Positions 37,981-48,457 of a stretch of DNA of 64,000 nt are shown here, one piece after another; the stretch's first letter is position 1, and each line of letters opens with the position of its first letter. This stretch comes from Ditibartonella apihabitans (lineage in GTDB: Bacteria > Pseudomonadota > Alphaproteobacteria > Rhizobiales > Rhizobiaceae): positions 620,001 to 684,000 of the forward strand of contig NZ_CP015820.1 in the NCBI RefSeq assembly GCF_002007485.1. The letters are read 5' to 3'. The position numbers and the translations under genes are program-made. The notes under the pieces were generated by a model, which was not told the origin of the DNA, did not search any database, and saw nothing but the letters and a program-made list of their open reading frames with translations.

Positions 37981-39585
37981 ATGAAAATATTACGGACAAT
38001 TGCGCTGGCAAGCGTATCAGTGGCAAGCCTTGCCACACTTTCTTTGTCGGCAAATGCAAAAACGCTCGTCTACTGTTCCGAGGCTTCGCCTGAGGGATTT
38101 GATCCGGCTGCATATACAACCGGAACAACATTCGATGCCAGTGCGCATACAGTTTATAACGGCCTCGTCGATTTCAAAAAAGGAACAACCGAAGTTATAC
38201 CGGCTCTGGCCGAGAGCTGGGATATTTCACCGGATGGTTTGGAATATACATTTCATTTGAGAAAGGGGGTACATTTCCACAAAACCTCCTATTTTTCGCC
38301 ATCGCGCGACTTTAATGCTGACGATGTCGTCTTTTCGATTGAACGACAGTGGAAGAAAGATCATCCTTGGTACAGCTATGCTCCGGGGCTATCATGGCAA
38401 TATTTTAATAGCATGGGATTTGGAAAACTTCTCAAGGATGTAAAGAAGGTTGATGATCATACAGTCAAAATCACACTGAACCAGCCGGAAGCACCGTTTT
38501 TGGCCGATTTGGCAATGAACTTTATTTCGATCATGTCGAAGGAATATGCGGACAAGCTGCAGGCAGACGGAAAAATGGTCGAGCTCAATGCAAAACCTGT
38601 GGGAACGGGACCATTTATCTTTGTTTCCTATCAAAAGGATGCGGTGATCCGTTATAAGGCAAATCCTGATTATTTTGAAGGCAAACAACCGCTTGATAAT
38701 TTGGTTTTTGCCATCACAACAGACCCGTCAGTGCGTGCACAAAAGCTGAAAGCCGGCGAATGTCAGGTGATATCAAATCCGGCACCGGCTGATGTCGCAG
38801 GATTGAAGGCAAATCCGGATTTGGTTGTAAAAGAGCAACCGGGTCTTAATGTTGCTTATCTTGCTTATAATACTCTTCAACCACCTTTTGATAAGGTTGA
38901 AGTGCGTCAGGCTTTGAATATGGCCATCAATAAGAAGACTATTCTCGAAGCCGTTTACGAAGGGGCAGGCACTCCTGCCAAGACACCGATACCACCCACA
39001 ATGTGGTCCTATAACAAATCCATTGAAGAAGATAATTATAATCCTGAAGCGGCCAAAGCACTACTCGACAAAGCAGGTGTAAAAGACCTGAAAATGAAAA
39101 TTTGGGCAATGCCGGTCAGCCGTCCCTATATGCCAAATGCCCGACGCGCCGCAGAGTTGATGCAGGCCGATTTGGGAAAAATTGGTGTCAAGGTCGAGAT
39201 TGCCACAATGGAATGGGGTGAATATGTCAAACAGTTGCGTGAAAAAGAGCGCGACGGGGCTGTTATAATGGGGTGGACAGGCGATAATGGTGATCCGGAT
39301 AACTTCCTGAGTGTTCTAGCTTCGTGCGCTTCTATTGGGAGCAATAATTATGCAAATTGGTGTTACGAGCCATTTGACAAAATAATTTCGGAAGCAAAAA
39401 AATCGGCAGATCATGAAAAACGCATAGAACTTTATGAACAGGCTCAGGCTATTTTCAAACAGCAGGCTCCTTGGTTTGTCATCGCCAACTCAACGGTGGC
39501 TATGCCAATGTCAAAAAAAGTAAAAAACTATGTTATTGATCCGGTTGGTGCCCACCGCTTCGTTAATGTAGATATAGATGAGTAA
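37981..39585 (+). CDS. dppA: Dipeptide-binding periplasmic protein DppA
   Basis: Periplasmic receptor of the dipeptide (and possibly haem) ABC importer. ATG 37981 follows GAGAGAGGAACC; signal peptide ends at SANA (about 22-25). The mature start KTLVYCSEASPEGFDPAAYT, the ADDVVFSIERQW segment, QAPEAPFLADLAM-like NQPEAPFLADLAMN (about 170), and the C-terminal MPVSRPYMPNARRAAELMQAD, MGWTGDNGDPDNF and WCYEPFDKI blocks match E. coli DppA closely. Length 534 aa is normal. It is the intact one of two adjacent dppA copies and likely the functional receptor for DppBCDF. Confidence 0.93.
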   Translation: MKILRTIALASVSVASLATLSLSANAKTLVYCSEASPEGFDPAAYTTGTTFDASAHTVYNGLVDFKKGTTEVIPALAESWDISPDGLEYTFHLRKGVHFHKTSYFSPSRDFNADDVVFSIERQWKKDHPWYSYAPGLSWQYFNSMGFGKLLKDVKKVDDHTVKITLNQPEAPFLADLAMNFISIMSKEYADKLQADGKMVELNAKPVGTGPFIFVSYQKDAVIRYKANPDYFEGKQPLDNLVFAITTDPSVRAQKLKAGECQVISNPAPADVAGLKANPDLVVKEQPGLNVAYLAYNTLQPPFDKVEVRQALNMAINKKTILEAVYEGAGTPAKTPIPPTMWSYNKSIEEDNYNPEAAKALLDKAGVKDLKMKIWAMPVSRPYMPNARRAAELMQADLGKIGVKVEIATMEWGEYVKQLREKERDGAVIMGWTGDNGDPDNFLSVLASCASIGSNNYANWCYEPFDKIISEAKKSADHEKRIELYEQAQAIFKQQAPWFVIANSTVAMPMSKKVKNYVIDPVGAHRFVNVDIDE

Positions 39586-39732
39586 TAGAAGCTTTATATT
39601 GGCCATAGACATAAAAACTATGGTCAATATAAACTTGAATATAACAAAGGTTTGTCTTTTTGTTCCAATATTTTAAACATGTGTAACAATCAGACTCAAA
39701 TAAACGTTTTATAGAATAATATAGGGGAAACC

Positions 39733-41335
39733 ATGAAATTACTGAAAGAGTTCGTATTCTCTGTTGGAGTAGCAACAGCATTTTTTGCAATTTCCAATGA
39801 AGCGTCGGCAAAAAATCTGGTTTATTGTTCGGAAGCATCTCCGGAGGGGTTCGACCCCGCGCTTTATTCAAACGGAACAGCATTTGATGCATCTGCATGG
39901 GCTGTCTATAACCGGCTGGTAGAATTTGATCCGGATAAACCGGGCGTTTTCCCGGGGCTTGCTGAAAGCTGGCAAATATCCGATGACGGGAAAGAATACA
40001 CTTTCCACTTGCGGAAAAATGTAAAATTCCAAAAGACTGCTTTTTTCACTCCCACGCGAACATTGAATGCGGATGATGTGATTTTTACTTTCGAGCGCGC
40101 TAAAAATCCGGACAGTCCTTGGCATGCCTATACGTCCGGCATTCGCTATCAGTATTTTGAAAGTATGGGGTTTAGAACGCTCATCAAGGATATCGTGAAA
40201 GTCGATGACCAAACAGTCAAATTCATTCTTGACCGACCGGATGCTCCCTTTCTTGCCGATCTCGCTATGCCATTTTTGTCGATTAATTCGCTAGAATATG
40301 CGCAACAATTGGAAAAGCAGGGAAAACGGGAACAGTTCAATCTTCAACCGGTTGGAACTGGCCCATTTACTTTTGTCACATATCAAAAAGATGCACTGAT
40401 ACGCTATAAGGCAAATAGTGATTATTATGCGGGAAAGCCGAAGATAGACAATCTTGTTTTTTCGATCACGACAGATCCGGCCGTTCGCGCACAAAAGCTG
40501 AAGGCCGGCGAATGTGATATCATGTCTTATCCGGCTCCTGCCGATATTGGTGAATTGAAATCGAATCCGGATTTGAAAGTTGTCGAGCGACCGGGATTGA
40601 ATATCGGCTATATGGCTTACAATACGACAGTGCCTCCCTTTGACAATGTTAATGTAAGACGCGCACTCAATATGGCGGTCAATAAAAGGCCATTATTGAT
40701 GCCGTTTTTGATGGTTCGGCAACAGTCGCAAAAATCCGATGCCACCGACAATGTGGGGTTACAATGACAATGTCAAGGATGATGCATATGATCCGGAGAA
40801 AGCCAAACAGATGTTGGAAGCTGCCGGTATCAAGAACTTCAAAATGAAGATTTGGGCAATGCCGATAAGTCGGCCTTATATGCCTAACGCACGACGCGCT
40901 GCCGAGCTTATTCAATCCGATTTCAAAAAAGTTGGTGTAGAGGCCGAAATTGTCTCTATGGAATGGGGTGAATATATGAAAGCGGGTAAAGCAAGGGATC
41001 GAGACGGTGCCATTATTATCGGCTGGACAGGCGATAATGGTGATCCTGATAACTTCCTTGGTGTTCTGCTTTCATGCATTGGAATAGGGACTACGAATTA
41101 TGCGAATTGGTGCAGTAAGCCGTTCGATGATCTCATTGAAAAGGGTAGGACTGTCACCGACCAGCAAGAGCGGACGAAACTTTACGAACAAGCCCAACTG
41201 ATATTCAAAGAACAGGCTCCCTGGCTGACGCTCGATCATTCAACCGTATTTATGCCAATGAGAAAGAACGTAACCGGCTTCAAACTCTATTCGGTAGCGG
41301 GCTATCGTTTTGAACATGTCGATATCGAAAAATAA
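39733..41335 (+). pseudogene. dppA: Second dppA copy, broken by two frameshifts
   Basis: Reads as a full-length DppA (signal peptide MKLLKEFVFSVGVATAFFAI, NLVYCSEASPEGFDPALYS onward) but in three frames. Frame 1 runs from 39733 to about 40686; after AATAAAA the family sequence (AIIDAVFDGSATVAK) continues one base early; after GCAAAAAT at about 40735 it shifts again, into the frame PMPPTMWGYNDN that runs to 41335. Both breaks are single-base losses at A-runs 45 bases apart, within a stretch where copy 1 reads NKKTILEAVYEG. Either the copy is a recent pseudogene or these are homopolymer sequencing errors; the rest is intact with good conservation, which favours recent loss or error. GGGGAAACC precedes ATG 39733. 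Confidence 0.85.
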
Positions 41336-41397
41336 CTTTCGGTTGATGCGTGAATGATGGCAGCCATTAGACCAGGCAGTATGGGTGCGGAGGCAAT

Positions 41398-42417
41398 ATG
41401 CTTCAATATTTGTTGAAAAAAATAGGTTATATCATTCCTACTTTTCTAGGAATTACGCTTGTTTCTTTCATTTTTGTACATACCTTGCCGGGTGATCCTG
41501 TGCTTTTGTTGGCAGGTGACCGTGGCATCTCAGAAGAACGCCATGCCGAACTGATGACCGAATTCGGCTTCGATCGTCCTTATTGGCAACAATATCTCGA
41601 TTATTTGTGGGGTGTTCTTCATGGCAATCTGGGCACTTCTTTCGTTTCCAAACAAAGCGTAGCCGAAGAGTTCTTTACACTTTTTCCGGCGACGCTGGAA
41701 TTGACATTTTGTGCCATTACTATTGCTATATTTCTTGGAATTGTTGTTGGCGTTATTGCTTCCGTCAAACGTGGCTCGTGGTTTGACCAGACTTCAATGG
41801 GATTGGCTCTTACAGGCTATTCTATGCCAATTTTCTGGTGGGGCCTTTTGCTGATCATGCTCTTTAGTGGAAAATTGGGTTGGACGCCGGTTTCAGGGCG
41901 GATTTCTCTACTCTATTATTTCGATCAACCCACCGGTTTTATGCTGATTGATAGCTGGCTATCGGGTGAGGAGGGGGCTTTTGCCTCTGCCGTTTCCCAC
42001 CTGATTTTACCGACATTGGTTTTGGCAACGGTTCCTCTCGCAGTGATCGCTCGCCAAACGCGTTCGGCCATGCTCGAAGTTTTGAATGAAGACTATGTTC
42101 GCACAGCAAAAGCAAAAGGCTTGAGCACTTTTCGTGTCGTTGCAATTCATGCATTGCGTAACGCCTTTATTCCGATTGTAACAACAATCGGTTTGCAGAT
42201 CGGAATGTTGATGGGCGGGGCAATTCTTACCGAGACAATTTTTTCTTGGCCGGGAATTGGAAAGTGGATGATCGATTCAATTTCGAGAAGAGATTACGAA
42301 GCTGTACAGGGTGGATTACTCATAGTTGCTATGCTCGTGATGGTGGTCAATCTCGTCGTCGATTTGCTTTATGGATTTATCAATCCGAGGGTCAGACATA
42401 GCCAGGGTGTATCGTAA
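41398..42417 (+). CDS. dppB: Dipeptide ABC transporter permease DppB
   Basis: Inner-membrane permease subunit of the dipeptide importer, pairing with DppC. Six predicted segments, N-terminal segment IIPTFLGITLVSFIFVHTLPGDP (about 12-34), and the EAA-type loop YVRTAKAKGLSTFRVVAIHALRNAFIPI (about 232-259) that docks the ATPases. 339 aa is normal. GGAGGCAATATG provides the ribosome site. The stop overlaps the dppC start (TAATG). Confidence 0.95.
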   Translation: MLQYLLKKIGYIIPTFLGITLVSFIFVHTLPGDPVLLLAGDRGISEERHAELMTEFGFDRPYWQQYLDYLWGVLHGNLGTSFVSKQSVAEEFFTLFPATLELTFCAITIAIFLGIVVGVIASVKRGSWFDQTSMGLALTGYSMPIFWWGLLLIMLFSGKLGWTPVSGRISLLYYFDQPTGFMLIDSWLSGEEGAFASAVSHLILPTLVLATVPLAVIARQTRSAMLEVLNEDYVRTAKAKGLSTFRVVAIHALRNAFIPIVTTIGLQIGMLMGGAILTETIFSWPGIGKWMIDSISRRDYEAVQGGLLIVAMLVMVVNLVVDLLYGFINPRVRHSQGVS

Positions 42418-43319
42418 TGAATAGTAAAGCTGACAGAAATATATCGGCCGATATCCGACGTCAGGCTTGGCGCGAATTCTGGTTCTCTTTCAGTATGAAT
42501 CGTGGCGCTGTGATGGGGCTTGTCGTATTTTGTGCTATTGTCCTTCTTGCAGTCCTTGCGCCGTTGATTGCTCCTTATGGATATGACGAGCAGTTTCGTG
42601 ATGCAATGCAAAGACCACCGGCTTGGCAAACAGGCGGAACATGGAATTTTATTCTGGGAACTGATGCGGTTGGACGTGATATTTTATCTCGCCTCCTCCA
42701 TGGTGCGCGCTATTCACTGCTTGTGGGAGTAGTTGTTTCCCTTGCAGCTATGATCGTCGGTATCGTCGTCGGCGTTATTGCCGGTTATATAGGAGGCATG
42801 ATTGAAGTCATCATCATGCGTATTATGGATATCATCCTTGCATTTCCTTCGCTCCTTCTGGCTTTGGTGCTCGTGAGTATCGTCGGTTATGGTTTGCAAG
42901 GTGCAATTATTGCAACGGCGGTTGCGCTCCAGCCGCATTTTGTCCGCCTTGCACGCGCTGCAGTCCTTTCGGAAAAAAATCGTGAATATGTCATTGCCGC
43001 AAAACTTGCAGGTGCTGGCCGCGGTCGTTTGATGTTCAAGACCATTCTCCCGAATTGTATGGCTCCCATTATCGTACAGGGAACGTTTTCTTTTTCGAAT
43101 GCCATTCTTGATGTAGCTGCCTTGGGGTTCCTTGGTATGGGGGCGCAAGCGCCCACACCGGAATGGGGAACAATGTTGGCCGATGCGCGTGAATTTATTT
43201 CAAGCGCATGGTGGATTGTTACATTTCCCGGTCTTGCAATATTGGTACTTGTTTTGGCAATCAACCTCATGGGGGATGGCTTACGTGACGCACTCGATCC
43301 GAAATTGAAAAGGAGCTGA
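42417..43319 (+). CDS. dppC: Dipeptide ABC transporter permease DppC
   Basis: Second permease of the importer. Family marks: LAPLIAPYGYDEQFRDAM (about 41-58), LGTDAVGRDILSRLLHGARYSLLVG (about 79-103), and the EAA loop YVIAAKLAGAGRGRLMFKTILPNCMAPI (about 189-216). 300 aa is the usual length. Start overlaps the dppB stop by one base, and dppD begins 2 bases after its stop. Confidence 0.95.
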   Translation: MNSKADRNISADIRRQAWREFWFSFSMNRGAVMGLVVFCAIVLLAVLAPLIAPYGYDEQFRDAMQRPPAWQTGGTWNFILGTDAVGRDILSRLLHGARYSLLVGVVVSLAAMIVGIVVGVIAGYIGGMIEVIIMRIMDIILAFPSLLLALVLVSIVGYGLQGAIIATAVALQPHFVRLARAAVLSEKNREYVIAAKLAGAGRGRLMFKTILPNCMAPIIVQGTFSFSNAILDVAALGFLGMGAQAPTPEWGTMLADAREFISSAWWIVTFPGLAILVLVLAINLMGDGLRDALDPKLKRS

Positions 43320-43321
43320 AG

Positions 43322-44164
43322 ATGGCGTTACTCGAAATCCGTAATCTTAGTGTATATTTCGAAACCGCAAGCGGGCCTTTTTATGCAGTCAAAGGCATAG
43401 ACATCACCGTAAATGATGGCGAAATACTTGCAATTGTTGGTGAATCCGGCTCCGGTAAATCGGTGAGCATGTTGGCTGTCATGGGGCTATTGCCAAAAAG
43501 TGCCAAGATTAGTGCCGACAAGATGATGTTTGGAAATATCGATCTTATGAAGCTTACCGATCATGAAAGACGCCGGATCATCGGCAATGAAATTTCAATG
43601 ATTTTTCAGGAACCGATAGCAAGCCTCAATCCCTGTTTTACAGTAGGTTATCAGCTTGAAGAAGTACTGAAAGCCCATCTTAAGCTCGGTCGTAAACAAC
43701 GGATTGAGAAAATTATCGAACTGTTCCACCTTGTCGGGTTGACCGAGCCCGAACGCAGATTGAAGAGTTTTCCTCATCAATTATCCGGCGGTCAATGCCA
43801 ACGAATTATGATTGCCATGGCAATTGCATGTAACCCGAAATTACTGATTGCCGACGAGCCGACAACTGCACTTGACGTTACTATACAGAAGCAGATTCTC
43901 GATCTTATTTTGGATCTCCAAAAAAGCCAGAATATGGGCGTTATTCTTATCACCCATGATATGGGCGTTGTTGCTGAAACGGCAGATCGCGTTGTGGTGC
44001 AGTATAAGGGAGAAAAAATGGAAGAGGCCGACGTGCTTTCCTTGTTCGAAACGCCAAAAAATGCCTATACCAAAGCTCTTCTGGCAGCCCTTCCGGAAAA
44101 TGCCCATGGCAATCGACTTGTAACGGTTGCAGATTTTATGCACACGCACGGAGATGCTTTATGA
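43322..44164 (+). CDS. dppD: Dipeptide ABC transporter ATP-binding protein DppD
   Basis: One of two ATPases energising the importer. Walker A GESGSGKS (about 40-47), Q-loop FQEP, signature [16 protein letters not shown] (about 155-170), Walker [13 protein letters not shown] (about 176-187), H-loop THDMG. At 280 aa it is about 45 residues shorter than E. coli DppD because the C-terminal oligopeptide-type tail with cysteines is missing; the core is complete. Ends with a 4-base overlap into dppF. Confidence 0.93.
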   Translation: MALLEIRNLSVYFETASGPFYAVKGIDITVNDGEILAIVGESGSGKSVSMLAVMGLLPKSAKISADKMMFGNIDLMKLTDHERRRIIGNEISMIFQEPIASLNPCFTVGYQLEEVLKAHLKLGRKQRIEKIIELFHLVGLTEPERRLKSFPHQLSGGQCQRIMIAMAIACNPKLLIADEPTTALDVTIQKQILDLILDLQKSQNMGVILITHDMGVVAETADRVVVQYKGEKMEEADVLSLFETPKNAYTKALLAALPENAHGNRLVTVADFMHTHGDAL

Positions 44165-45012
44165 GCGATTTCATAATAGAAGCTAAAGATATCGTACGTG
44201 ATTATCCCATTTCCGGCGGTTTGCTCGGAAAAAGAAAAATTTTACATGCTGTCAATCATGTTTCGTTTGGTGTCGAACGTGGAAAAACCTTGGCTGTCGT
44301 CGGCGAATCCGGATGCGGAAAATCGACTTTAGCCCGGATTCTGAGCCTGATTGATCCGCAAACGAGCGGCGAGCTCGTCATTGACGGGGAAAATATTGAT
44401 ATTGCGCAAAAAAAAGTAACAACAACGATGCGCCGGAAGGTGCAGATCGTATTTCAAAATCCTTATGGATCACTCAATCCCAGACAAAAAATCGGCGATG
44501 CTCTCACCGAACCCTTATTGTTGAACACAACATTGTCGGCCAAAGAACGTGAGCAGCAAGCAAAGCAAATGCTCGAGAGAGTGGGGCTTTCGGAAATACA
44601 TTACTATCGATATCCTCATATGTTTTCAGGTGGTCAGAGGCAGCGCATTGCAATTGCGCGTTCTTTAATGCTTCGCCCGAAAATAGTTGTTCTTGACGAG
44701 CCGGTTTCAGCGCTTGATTTGTCCGTTCAGGCTCAGGTGCTCAATTTGCTTGCCGATCTACAGGAGGAATTCGGCCTTACATATGTTTTTATCAGTCACG
44801 ATCTGTCGGTCGTGCGCTATATCGCCAACACAGTCATGGTCATGTATTTTGGGGAAATTGTCGAATATGGCACAAGAGACAGAATTTTTTCCCATCCCGA
44901 GCATGATTATACTAAAAAACTTTTTGCAGCCACACCAATAGCCAGTGTAGAGGCTATACGTGCACGAATTGAAAAGAAAAATAATGTTCAAAACGCTATT
45001 AATTCATTTTGA
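44161..45012 (+). CDS. dppF: Dipeptide ABC transporter ATP-binding protein DppF
   Basis: Second ATPase of the importer. Walker A GESGCGKST (about 48-56), Q-loop FQNPYGSLNPRQ, signature FSGGQRQRIAIARSLM (about 157-172), Walker B IVVLDEPVSALD (about 178-189), H-loop SHDLS. 283 aa; the C-terminal tail is short compared with E. coli DppF (no second half of the oligo_HPY region). The ATGA overlap with dppD implies translational coupling. The last gene of the operon, followed by AT-rich DNA. Confidence 0.93.
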   Translation: MSDFIIEAKDIVRDYPISGGLLGKRKILHAVNHVSFGVERGKTLAVVGESGCGKSTLARILSLIDPQTSGELVIDGENIDIAQKKVTTTMRRKVQIVFQNPYGSLNPRQKIGDALTEPLLLNTTLSAKEREQQAKQMLERVGLSEIHYYRYPHMFSGGQRQRIAIARSLMLRPKIVVLDEPVSALDLSVQAQVLNLLADLQEEFGLTYVFISHDLSVVRYIANTVMVMYFGEIVEYGTRDRIFSHPEHDYTKKLFAATPIASVEAIRARIEKKNNVQNAINSF

Positions 45013-45280
45013 TAATTCATTTATACTATTTTAAATATATATTATATTTATATAATTTAGTATATTATTTAGTTAAAAATAATTATACTCGTACTATGAA
45101 AAATATGAAATTAACCCATAAATAATATATTTAAAATAATTTTTCAATTTTGTAATTATAATTATTATAAAAAATCTAAAATCGTTAAATAAATTAAAAA
45201 TATAATTTAAATTTTATAAAAAATTTAGTATAATCTCCACGTTAGAAGGTTCTGTAATTGAAGCTGAAAGGTGGTGCATT
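45013..45280. other. AT-rich island between dppF and the alcohol dehydrogenase gene
   Basis: Almost only A and T from 45013 to about 45235, no ORF and no evident terminator for dppF. AAAGGTGG at about 45269 is the ribosome site of the next gene. Confidence 0.45.
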
Positions 45281-46360
45281 ATGGCAAAAATGAAAGCAGC
45301 AGTATTTGTAGAAAAAAACCGGATTGTTCTGGAAGATAAACCCGTTCCGGATATTGGTCCGTTGGACGCTTTGATCCGTATTACAACAACGACGATTTGT
45401 GGAACCGATATCCACATTTTAAAAGGCGAATATCCGGTCGAAAAAGGTTTGACGATTGGGCATGAACCGGTTGGTATTATTGAAAAGCTCGGTTCAGAAG
45501 TCAAAGGTTTTCGTGAGGGGCAACGTGTTATTGCCGGTGCCATTACACCGAGTGGTATTTCGAATGCATGTATGTGCGGATGCGGTTCGCAAGATGGCCC
45601 GCATACGAAACATGGCTTTGAAGCGATGGGCGGTTGGAAATTCGGTAACACTATTGACGGTGCACAAGCCGAATTTTTACGCGTCAATGATGCGGCAGCA
45701 AATCTGTGCGCCATTCCCGACAATCTCACCGATGAACAGGTATTGATGTGCCCTGACATTATGTCGACCGGTTTTTCCGGTGCCGAACGTGGGGGAGTTA
45801 AAATCGGTGATATTGTTGTTGTCTGGGCATTGGGACCGATCGGCTTGTGTGCTGTTGCCGGTGCAAAATTATGCGGTGCAACAACAATTATTGGCGTAGA
45901 TACTGTGTCGGCACGTATGGAAATGGCTAAAAAGCTCGGTGCCACCCATGTTGTCGATTTCAAAGCCTGCAATGCCGTTGAAGAAATCATGCGCCTGACA
46001 GATGGGCGTGGCGTTGATGTCGCTATTGAAGCTTTAGGGACACAACCGACTTTCGAGTCTTGCCTTAATGTTCTTCGCCCCGGTGGCACATTGTCCAGTC
46101 TCGGAGTTTATTCCAATGACCTGAAAATACCGCTCGCAGGTTATCGCGCAGGTCTCGGAGATATTGATATTGTGAGTGGTCTTTGCCCCGGTGGTAAAGA
46201 ACGTATGCGCCGTTTAATGAATGTTGTTGAAAATGGCAGCGTTGATTTACGCTCGCTCGTGACACATACTTTTAAATTGGATGATATAGAAAAGGCTTAT
46301 GATCTGTTTGCCCATCAGCGCGACGGGGTCATGAAAATCGCTATCAAAACAGGCGCCTGA
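45281..46360 (+). CDS. Zinc-dependent alcohol dehydrogenase (secondary-alcohol / Tdh-like, MDR superfamily)
   Basis: NAD(P)-dependent medium-chain dehydrogenase, 359 aa. Catalytic zinc ligands are C38 in CGTDIHILKGEYP, H60 in IGHEPVG and D/E in the PDIMSTGFSGAE segment; the structural-zinc loop has the pattern CMCGCGSQDG. Rossmann fold: WALGPIGLCAVAGAKLCGA (about 183-201). The spacing of GGWKFGNTIDG, RVNDAAANL and GLCPGGKERMRRL resembles the secondary-alcohol dehydrogenase of Thermoanaerobacter. Substrate not assigned. Followed directly by a strong bidirectional terminator. Confidence 0.88.
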   Translation: MAKMKAAVFVEKNRIVLEDKPVPDIGPLDALIRITTTTICGTDIHILKGEYPVEKGLTIGHEPVGIIEKLGSEVKGFREGQRVIAGAITPSGISNACMCGCGSQDGPHTKHGFEAMGGWKFGNTIDGAQAEFLRVNDAAANLCAIPDNLTDEQVLMCPDIMSTGFSGAERGGVKIGDIVVVWALGPIGLCAVAGAKLCGATTIIGVDTVSARMEMAKKLGATHVVDFKACNAVEEIMRLTDGRGVDVAIEALGTQPTFESCLNVLRPGGTLSSLGVYSNDLKIPLAGYRAGLGDIDIVSGLCPGGKERMRRLMNVVENGSVDLRSLVTHTFKLDDIEKAYDLFAHQRDGVMKIAIKTGA

Positions 46361-46381
46361 ACAAGTTCGGGATAAGTTATA

Positions 46382-46409
46382 AAAAAGCGGGCTGAAAAGC
46401 CCGCTTTTT
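46382..46409. terminator. Bidirectional terminator between the alcohol dehydrogenase gene and katA
   Basis: AAAAAGCGGGCT-GAAA-AGCCCGCTTTTT, a 12-bp stem with a GAAA tetraloop and T/A tracts on both strands, between convergent genes. Confidence 0.92.
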
Positions 46410-46422
46410 CAATGCATGGAAA

Positions 46423-47880
46423 TTATTTGCTTTCTTTTTTACGCTTTATGGCAGCACGTACGCCTGCTGCATAGTCAGGATGGACTTTTTCAAAGTGTCC
46501 AAGTTGACGCTCGATGATGAAATCAGGAACGCCTTCCATTGCATCGGCAATGTTGGAGAAAAGCCGGTTTTTCTGGTCCTGATCGAACAGATTGAACAGT
46601 GCCGTTACCTGACTGTAATCGTCATTACCAGCCCGATGATCGTAACGATAAGCGTCACCGGTAATTTTTAACGGCGGCTCTTGTGCCGATTTGTCTTCAA
46701 CCGGTCCATTGAAGGAATTCGGTTCGTAATACGCATCGACATTATTGGTGGAATGACCGCCATATGTGTTCATTTGCCCGTCACGATGGTAGTTATGAAC
46801 AGGGCAAACGGGTTTGTTTACCGGAATTTGTTCATAATGCGTGCCTAAACGATAACGATGCGCATCTGCATAAGAGAAGATACGAGCCTGCAACATTTTA
46901 TCGGGAGAATAACCGATGCCGGGAACGATGTTGGAAGGCGAAAAAGCAGCCTCTTCGATTTCTGCAAAATAATCGTCAGGATTACGGTTTAATTCCATAA
47001 TACCGATATCCATTGGCGGATAATCTTTATGAGGCCAGACTTTTGTCAGATCGAACGGGTTATAAGGTGTTTTGTCCGCATCTGCTTCAGGCATAATCTG
47101 AACCTGAACTTTCCAGCGCGGGAAGTTGCCACTTTCGATAGCATTGTAGAGTGCCTCTTGTGAGCTTTCACGCGTCTTTCCTACGAGTTCCGTGGCTTCG
47201 GCATTGGTATAGAACTTATGCCCCTGCATCGTCTTGAAGTGGAACTTGACCCAGAAGCGTTCGCCTTTGTCGTTCCACAATGAATAAGTATGCGAGCCAT
47301 AGCCGTTCATATGCATGGTATCAATCGGTAATCCGCGGTCGGACATCAGAATAGTGACCTGATGCAGACTTTCCGGAGAAAGCGACCAGAAATCCCATTG
47401 GGCAGTGTTCGAACGCAAGTTTGTCCGCGGATGGCGCTTTTGCGTATGAATGAAATCGGGAAACTTATAAGCATCTCGAACGAAAAACACCGGAGTGTTA
47501 TTGCCAACGAGATCCCAGTTTCCTTCGGATGTATAGAATTTCAGCGCAAAACCACGAACGTCACGTTCCGCATCTGCTGCGCCGCGCTCTCCGGCAACAG
47601 TAGAAAAACGGCCGAGCATCGGCGTTTCCGTTCCAGGTTTGAAAACGGCGGCTTTTGTGTAGCGGGTAATGTCGCCGGTAATCTTCAATACACCATGTGC
47701 ACCGACACCCTTGGCATGGACAGTGCGCTCCGGGATACGTTCCCGATTTTGATGCGCCAATTTTTCCAATAATTGATAATCCTGAATCAATACCGGGCCA
47801 CGAGGACCAGCCGTAATAGAATTCTGATTATCAGGTACAGCGGCACCTGCTGTTGTCGTTAATGTAATCCGCTCACTCAT
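46423..47880 (-). CDS. katA: Catalase (small-subunit haem catalase)
   Basis: Breaks down hydrogen peroxide to water and oxygen. From ATG 47880 (CTGGAGGCTTTC upstream) it has 485 aa, the clade-3 size. Catalytic His in [16 protein letters not shown] (about 46-61), Asn in [16 protein letters not shown] (about 128-143), and proximal haem Tyr in [14 protein letters not shown] (about 339-352). The NADPH-binding region is present. An oxyR gene lies 1.9 kb away on the other strand beyond a stress protein, so peroxide induction is likely. An in-frame 9-codon extension to 47907 is less likely. Confidence 0.96.
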   Translation of the reverse strand: MSERITLTTTAGAAVPDNQNSITAGPRGPVLIQDYQLLEKLAHQNRERIPERTVHAKGVGAHGVLKITGDITRYTKAAVFKPGTETPMLGRFSTVAGERGAADAERDVRGFALKFYTSEGNWDLVGNNTPVFFVRDAYKFPDFIHTQKRHPRTNLRSNTAQWDFWSLSPESLHQVTILMSDRGLPIDTMHMNGYGSHTYSLWNDKGERFWVKFHFKTMQGHKFYTNAEATELVGKTRESSQEALYNAIESGNFPRWKVQVQIMPEADADKTPYNPFDLTKVWPHKDYPPMDIGIMELNRNPDDYFAEIEEAAFSPSNIVPGIGYSPDKMLQARIFSYADAHRYRLGTHYEQIPVNKPVCPVHNYHRDGQMNTYGGHSTNNVDAYYEPNSFNGPVEDKSAQEPPLKITGDAYRYDHRAGNDDYSQVTALFNLFDQDQKNRLFSNIADAMEGVPDFIIERQLGHFEKVHPDYAAGVRAAIKRKKESK

Positions 47881-48457
47881 GAAAGCCTCCAGTCTGTGAA
47901 TGTTCAAATCGTCTCACCAAAGAAGATAGGGCAAATTTAAATTAATTCTAATTTTAATTTGTTTAAATTCCTATTAGGAAAAATTATGACAGAACGCATC
48001 GTTATTGGCGTAATTTATGGATGCGTTGACAACGTTCAATTTCATGTACTTGCAAAAGACGAGGGGGGACGCTTTTTTAAGAGGGAAAAAAGCGGTTAGT
48101 TCATATATTTACAGGAGATAGCAGTGTTTCACGACGCGTGTTTCGAAAGATCGCGCTTTCTCGATAACAGTTTTTACAAGTATAGACAGTACGTTCAACT
48201 ATCAATTGGAATTGATAAAACGATTAATAATAATTTTTTCAAAAAAATATGATTTTACAAGAATTTAAAATTAATATACCATAATAAAATATATATTTTT
48301 GATTTGTTTTTACAATAAAATTTTAATTTTATTGTACGAATAATATCATTGCTGATAACAATAGATAGTTGGAAAAACGGTAATTTGATAGCTATCTATA
48401 TGATTTATTTTCATAAAATTTATTCTATATTCGATTGACAAGAAAACGGGGAACTTT
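47881..48457. other. Divergent katA/usp control region, AT-rich
   Basis: 577 bases with no ORF between the divergent katA and usp genes. The right half (about 48180-48430) is extremely AT-rich. A CCTAATAGG dyad at about 47968-47977 upstream of katA is a possible operator. I could not place a convincing OxyR site by eye. Confidence 0.4.

Noticed and set aside
37924-41335. Programmed frameshift in the second dppA
   Set aside because: Two separate one-base losses would be needed, without a slippery heptamer plus downstream structure; pseudogene or sequencing error is simpler.
45214-46089. Long 291-codon open frame on the minus strand
   Set aside because: Lies fully antisense to the alcohol dehydrogenase gene, has low-complexity Pro/Ser-rich composition and no family features; a codon-bias shadow.
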